The notes beneath the pieces are model-generated. The model ran no database searches and was not told the origin of the DNA. It saw only the letters and a program-made list of their open reading frames with translations. Positions 61,461 to 64,000 of a stretch of 64,000 nt of DNA are shown piece by piece (the first letter of the stretch is position 1; every line of letters begins with the position of its first letter). The stretch is from CBDBLK01 sp965215445 (lineage in GTDB: Bacteria; Bdellovibrionota; Bacteriovoracia; Bacteriovoracales; Bacteriovoracaceae), in the NCBI GenBank assembly GCA_965215445.1, contig CBDCDT010000002.1:372001-436000 (forward strand), read 5' to 3'. The position numbers and the translations under genes were made by a program.

Positions 61461-63055
61461 CTTCAGAAACGGCAGAGAAACTGAGGAATAAACTCCAAAG
61501 ACGCTTTGGAAAATCTGGCGTTTTAGAACTGGATTTAAAAAACTTTTTCTCGGAAATGCGCTTTTTGCGTTTTGAGGCCAACTTCATTTTACTACTTGAT
61601 ATTTGCGGAGTCGACCGCATAGGCCTTCCACGCAAGACACGCCATCGCTTTGAGCTTACCTACATTTTACTCAACATGGAAGAACATTACCGTCTGCAAA
61701 TAAAAATCAATATAGATGATCAAAACCAAATTCCAAGTGTCTCCAAAATTTGGGAAAATGCAAAATGGTGTGAAAGAGAAATTGGAGAACTGTTGGGCAT
61801 TCCCATCGAAGATGCCGAGAAAGAATCCCTATTTCTTCCCATAGGTTTTGAAGGTTACCCGTTGAGAAAAGATTTTGCCATTAACCCCAAAAATAGATCA
61901 AAACTTCCAAGAGTCAAAAAAGCATTTCCCGTACTGCCTCCAACAAACCCCAATACCGAGTGGGTGGAACTAGGGCCAACCCATCCTGCAGTGATGGATA
62001 ATATTCGCATTTTTTTACTTTTGAAGGGGGAAGAAGTCTGTGACGCCAAATGCGAAGTCGGTCTGCTTCACCGTGGAGTGGAAAAACTGCTCGAACAAAG
62101 GAACTACCAACAAATCACTCCCTATACCGAGAGATTAAATTATAACTCTCCTTCAATTAACTCTGTCGGTTGGTGTATGACGGTTGAAAAGGCCGCTCAG
62201 TTGCAAATTCCCGATCGTGCCAAGGCCATGCGCATGGTTTTAATGGAATTTTCCCGAATATCGGATCATCTTTTGTGTTTGGGCATTTCACTGCTCGATG
62301 CCGGTGCCATCAAAAATTATCACGACTGTTTGGAGTTGCGAAAACACGTCTGCAAAACCATGCAATCTTATTCCGGGCCTCGCCATTTAAATGGGGCCAT
62401 ACGCATTGGAGGGCTGGCCTGCGACCTTCCTCCGGGCTGGATAACAGCAACATTGGAAGTGACAAAATGGCTCTCACTGGGAATAAAAAGACTCCATTTG
62501 GCGATAGTTCAAGGTAGGTCGTGGATGGAAAAAACCAAATCCAATCCCATTAATGCATCTGACGCCATCAATTGGGGTTTGACCGGCCCCACCCTGCGCG
62601 CTTGCGGTGTCAACTACGACCTTAGAAAAACCAATCCGTATTATTTTTACGAAGATGTCGATTTTGAAATTCCTCTGGGGATTAACGGCGATGCCTACGA
62701 TCGTTTTTTGGTAAGACTTGAAGAGATGAATCAATCGTTGAAAATTATCATTCAAGTTTTGGACAACCTCCCCTCCGGCAAAGTGTTCACCGAAGACAAG
62801 CAATGGCAGATATGCGGCCAGGAAGTACCCAAATTGCCCGAAGGTGAATTATACCACTTTATTGAAGCGGCCAACGGCGAACTGGGATTTTTTCTGGTTA
62901 GCGATGGGAAAAATACTCCTTACCGTTTGAAAATCCGACCACCCAGTCTTGCGCTGGGGCAAGCCTATTCCAAGATTGCGCAAAATTCTTGGTATGAAAA
63001 GGCCTTGCTTACTTTTACTTCACTCAATATTGTTCCCGGTGAAATTGACCGTTAA
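61457..63055 (+). CDS. nuoCD: NADH-quinone oxidoreductase subunits C and D, fused
   Basis: The 532-residue protein joins NuoC (about residues 1-165) and NuoD (about 170-532). NuoD features are ELGPTHPAVMDNIR, KCEVGLLHRGVEKL, FSRISDHLLCLG and a hydrophobic C-terminus near YSKIAQN. Fusion of C and D occurs in several proteobacteria. The ATG at 61457 overlaps nuoB in ATGA. Confidence 0.93.
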   Translation: MTSETAEKLRNKLQRRFGKSGVLELDLKNFFSEMRFLRFEANFILLLDICGVDRIGLPRKTRHRFELTYILLNMEEHYRLQIKINIDDQNQIPSVSKIWENAKWCEREIGELLGIPIEDAEKESLFLPIGFEGYPLRKDFAINPKNRSKLPRVKKAFPVLPPTNPNTEWVELGPTHPAVMDNIRIFLLLKGEEVCDAKCEVGLLHRGVEKLLEQRNYQQITPYTERLNYNSPSINSVGWCMTVEKAAQLQIPDRAKAMRMVLMEFSRISDHLLCLGISLLDAGAIKNYHDCLELRKHVCKTMQSYSGPRHLNGAIRIGGLACDLPPGWITATLEVTKWLSLGIKRLHLAIVQGRSWMEKTKSNPINASDAINWGLTGPTLRACGVNYDLRKTNPYYFYEDVDFEIPLGINGDAYDRFLVRLEEMNQSLKIIIQVLDNLPSGKVFTEDKQWQICGQEVPKLPEGELYHFIEAANGELGFFLVSDGKNTPYRLKIRPPSLALGQAYSKIAQNSWYEKALLTFTSLNIVPGEIDR

Positions 63056-63066
63056 AACGAGATATT

Positions 63067-63570
63067 ATGATTTTAGAAAAAGAATTTTACTCGAAAAACT
63101 CCCTGCTGCGCTCAACCCTTATCCTGTTGCGGGGATTGGGAAACGCTGGCCTGTATTTTTTATTTGGCCTCTTCGGAAAAAAACCCCGTTTTTTTTCTTT
63201 CCAATCGGAAAACCAACGCCTGCAAGGACTTCCCTATCTTCTCATCAATCAGGAAAACCAATTGGCGTGTATCAGTTGTGGACTTTGCCAGGAGATTTGC
63301 CCCACCGATTGCTTGCACATTTTAATTGAAGGTAGAATTGAAGATGCCTATGGCAATCCTCCCGAAGGGGTCACGCTGGAAATTCTCAAATGTATGTTTT
63401 GCGGATTGTGTGAAGAAGTTTGTCCTGAAGATGCCATCCGTATGGGGCCAGAAACAGTGCTGGCAGGCCATGCCGAACAGGAGTGGGTTTGGGATCACCA
63501 CTTTTTGGCCTTTAGGCCGTCGCTCAATGGCGGGCGTGGAGTGAAAACCGGTGCGCCTCACCCTACTTAA
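63067..63570 (+). CDS. nuoI: NADH-quinone oxidoreductase subunit I (two 4Fe-4S)
   Basis: The 167-residue ferredoxin-type protein has two 4Fe-4S motifs, CISCGLCQEICP and CMFCGLCEEVCP, that relay electrons inside complex I. It follows nuoCD by 11 bp. The next expected genes (nuoH, J-N) are not here. Confidence 0.93.
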   Translation: MILEKEFYSKNSLLRSTLILLRGLGNAGLYFLFGLFGKKPRFFSFQSENQRLQGLPYLLINQENQLACISCGLCQEICPTDCLHILIEGRIEDAYGNPPEGVTLEILKCMFCGLCEEVCPEDAIRMGPETVLAGHAEQEWVWDHHFLAFRPSLNGGRGVKTGAPHPT

Positions 63571-63573
63571 ATC

Positions 63574-64000
63574 TTAAAAAAATGAAACCTCCCGCCTTCC
63601 CCGTCCAAAAATATCCTGCATGGAAAGATCGGGAGCGCGGTTGCAACGCTTTAAAAAACTCTCGCGCGAAATCTTTTTCCCGCCCAAGCTGCGAACGACA
63701 TTGGTAATAGACTGGGTATCGAGCCACTCGATTCCCGCCTCGTGGATGATGTGCATGAGTGCCGAAAAAACGGCCTTGCCGGCGTTAGATTCGAGAGTAA
63801 ACATACTTTCGGCCGAAACCACTCCATCGACGACGACACCGTAAACTCCCGCCACCAAATGGCCATCTCTTTTGCCTTCGACAGAATAAGCAAAGCCATC
63901 CCGGTGAAAATCTACATAACTGTCGATAATTTCCTGAGTTATCCAGGTTCCAAGCTGAGTTTTTCTTCGCACTTGGGCACAAAGATTCATCACCGATTCA
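63574..64000 (-). CDS. aat: Leucyl/phenylalanyl-tRNA-protein transferase, C-terminal part (cut by window edge)
   Basis: Aat adds leucine or phenylalanine to N-terminal arginine or lysine of proteins for degradation by the N-end rule. The visible frame reads ESVMNLCAQVRRKT at the cut side and continues with GTWITQEIIDSYVDFHRDGF, AYSVEGKRDG, LVAGVYGVV and ESMFTLES, all typical of Aat. The N-terminus is outside the window, so 63991 is not its real start. Its stop lies 4 bp past the nuoI stop (convergent). Confidence 0.9.
   Translation of the reverse strand, partial: ESVMNLCAQVRRKTQLGTWITQEIIDSYVDFHRDGFAYSVEGKRDGHLVAGVYGVVVDGVVSAESMFTLESNAGKAVFSALMHIIHEAGIEWLDTQSITNVVRSLGGKKISRESFLKRCNRAPDLSMQDIFGRGRREVSFF

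Overview
This 64 kb window is a dense bacterial chromosome segment from a Gram-negative, most likely a member of the Bdellovibrionota (Bdellovibrio/Bacteriovorax-like) or a close deltaproteobacterial relative. That placement is an inference from gene style and neighbourhoods: many small secreted proteins and lipoproteins, a MinD-like ATPase next to a J-domain/HTH protein and RluD, a VKOR-DsbA fusion, and moderate G+C with a strong excess of GGCC. No rRNA operon, CRISPR array or prophage is present. One tRNA (Leu, anticodon TAA) is found. I saw no convincing intrinsic terminators.

Layout. 1-15.1 kb is housekeeping: a minus-strand operon (small SF2 helicase, recO, msbA-like exporter, glycyl-tRNA synthetase), rsmE, a polyproline pseudopilin-like protein, tatD and VKOR-DsbA, a DUF4160/DUF2442 pair, rluD with a J-domain/HTH protein and a MinD-like ATPase, a Lon N-domain protein and manA. 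15.1-19.1 kb is accessory: a sigma54-driven small secreted protein plus a peptide-binding protein, a tandemly duplicated secreted gene and a 169-bp IS66-like MITE. 19.1-46.4 kb holds slt, mrp (without its usual CxxC), NifU-like, the glycolytic operon gap-pgk-tpiA-secG, ssb, an FGE-like protein, a giant TadG-like protein, a histone-H1-like/glutaredoxin/HD operon, a secreted Ppx/GppA protein, an AAA/DUF4143 ATPase and trmB-dnaG-rpoD. 46.4-59 kb is accessory: a SWIM-SNF2 helicase, an NtrC-type regulator/YcaO/hybrid histidine kinase operon, an Rpn nuclease, a second peptide-binding protein, a PD-(D/E)XK-like protein and a TIR-domain protein ending at the tRNA-Leu gene. 59-64 kb carries a large lipoprotein, nuoB-nuoCD-nuoI and aat.

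The most notable system is a small sigma54 regulon. Three promoters (before 15485, before 49813 and before 56486 on the minus strand) have perfectly spaced GG-N10-GC elements. Each has a TATCAA-N4-TTGATA-like inverted repeat centred at about -131 from the predicted start, further copies upstream, and an IHF-like box near -49. They drive (i) a small secreted protein plus an orphan family-5 solute-binding protein, (ii) an operon of an NtrC-family activator with a GAFTGA motif, a short YcaO-domain enzyme and a membrane hybrid histidine kinase, and (iii) a paralogous orphan solute-binding protein. I infer a self-activating signalling circuit in which extracytoplasmic peptide-binding proteins and a YcaO peptide-modifying enzyme share one regulon. 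No RiPP precursor, E1-like partner or permease is visible, so the chemistry is unknown.

A second accessory cluster (Rpn nuclease, PD-(D/E)XK-like protein, AT-rich TIR gene with palindromic operators) lies on the 3' side of the tRNA-Leu gene and looks like a small defence-type island.
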